A DNA stretch of 64,000 nt, taken from NCBI GenBank assembly GCA_964019055.1, contig OZ025207.1, positions 20,863,617 to 20,927,616 on the forward strand, written 5' to 3'. The translations under genes and the position numbers were made by a program. Of the stretch, positions 63,644 through 64,000 are shown one piece after another. This stretch comes from Anthopleura xanthogrammica. Taxonomy: Eukaryota > Cnidaria > Anthozoa > Actiniaria > Actiniidae. How positions within the stretch are numbered: position 1 is the stretch's first letter; every line of letters begins with the position of its first letter. The notes under the pieces were generated by a model. It ran no database searches. It was not told the DNA's origin and saw only the letters and a list, made by a program, of their open reading frames with translations.

Positions 63644-64000
63644 AAGCTACACGCAAAGGAAAGAAGTTGAAACAAGGATGCGAGGTCACTAGGAATTGAA
63701 ATCGAACCTCTTGCATGGAAGGCCGCACACCGATGAAAATACCTTTACATCAATAATGCCCATTATATCTAATGGTTGTTAACTGAGTCACCCTGGCAAT
63801 AGTAGAGTTTAGACTGAGAGGTTGCGATGTCATTCAGCTTATCTTAAGATATCTTAAGACTCAAAAAAGCCTCGAAAGCACAAGGTAGTAGCTAGCTAAT
63901 GAACAGTAGATTTACCGAGCCATTAGGATGCTGTGTCACGCATTACCCGTGCTTATAACTTTTTCAGCACAGCCTTTTGCTTCGCACAAAGCACCGAGGA
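63644..64000. other. Right-edge interval, nothing recognised
   Basis: No open frame with similarity, RNA gene or repeat was recognised in the last bases of the window. Confidence 0.35.

Overview
The window looks like nuclear DNA of an invertebrate metazoan, most likely an anthozoan cnidarian such as a coral or sea anemone. It is AT-rich and sparse in genes, with GT-AG introns, many MITE-like inverted repeats, long microsatellites, SINE and LINE remnants, Notch-ligand-type MNNL/DSL domains and PRSS23/35-type proteases. Species cannot be fixed from sequence alone.

Region 1 (about 1,000-46,310, minus strand) is a tandem array of short single-pass membrane proteins related to Delta/Jagged. Each complete gene has four coding exons in the same phases: (1) a 17-18 codon signal-peptide exon, (2) an MNNL exon of 85-89 codons, (3) a long exon with the end of MNNL, one DSL domain, further DSL-like half-modules, a Ser/Thr-rich stalk and a transmembrane helix, and (4) a short acidic cytoplasmic tail. 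I call them A (4,123-6,786), B (8,978-13,369), C/D (23,294-31,379), E (33,945-38,219) and F (40,770-46,309). An orphan signal exon at 1,024-1,074 implies a further gene off the left edge. C and D appear fused in frame by a deletion that joins D's stalk to the remnant of C's signal exon; the prediction is a protein with two MNNL-DSL ectodomains. B has a stop just after the membrane helix and E has a stop in the stalk. E and F carry 5 and 4 copies of a roughly 48-residue stalk repeat. D and E lie in a near-identical duplication of about 4.2 kb.

The array is interrupted by mobile DNA. A 7.1-kb DNA transposon (13,611-20,727) has inverted ends, a 3-bp target duplication, and coding potential for a zinc-finger region, a FEN1/XPG-like nuclease-like region and a Cys-rich CXC-like domain. 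There are LINE remnants in the first introns of B and C, a PIF/Harbinger-type MITE with a Myb/SANT fragment, a MITE with a THAP-finger fragment, a tRNA-derived SINE and several foldback elements.

Region 2 (47,480-64,000) has two intronless, convergent genes for secreted trypsin-fold proteases of the PRSS23/35 type (49,560-50,744 plus; 58,359-59,222 minus), both with an intact His-Asp-Ser triad. They sit among microsatellites and non-autonomous inverted-repeat elements. No other convincing gene was seen there.

Gene models were built by eye from open frames, splice-site matches and comparison between array copies; none has transcript support here.
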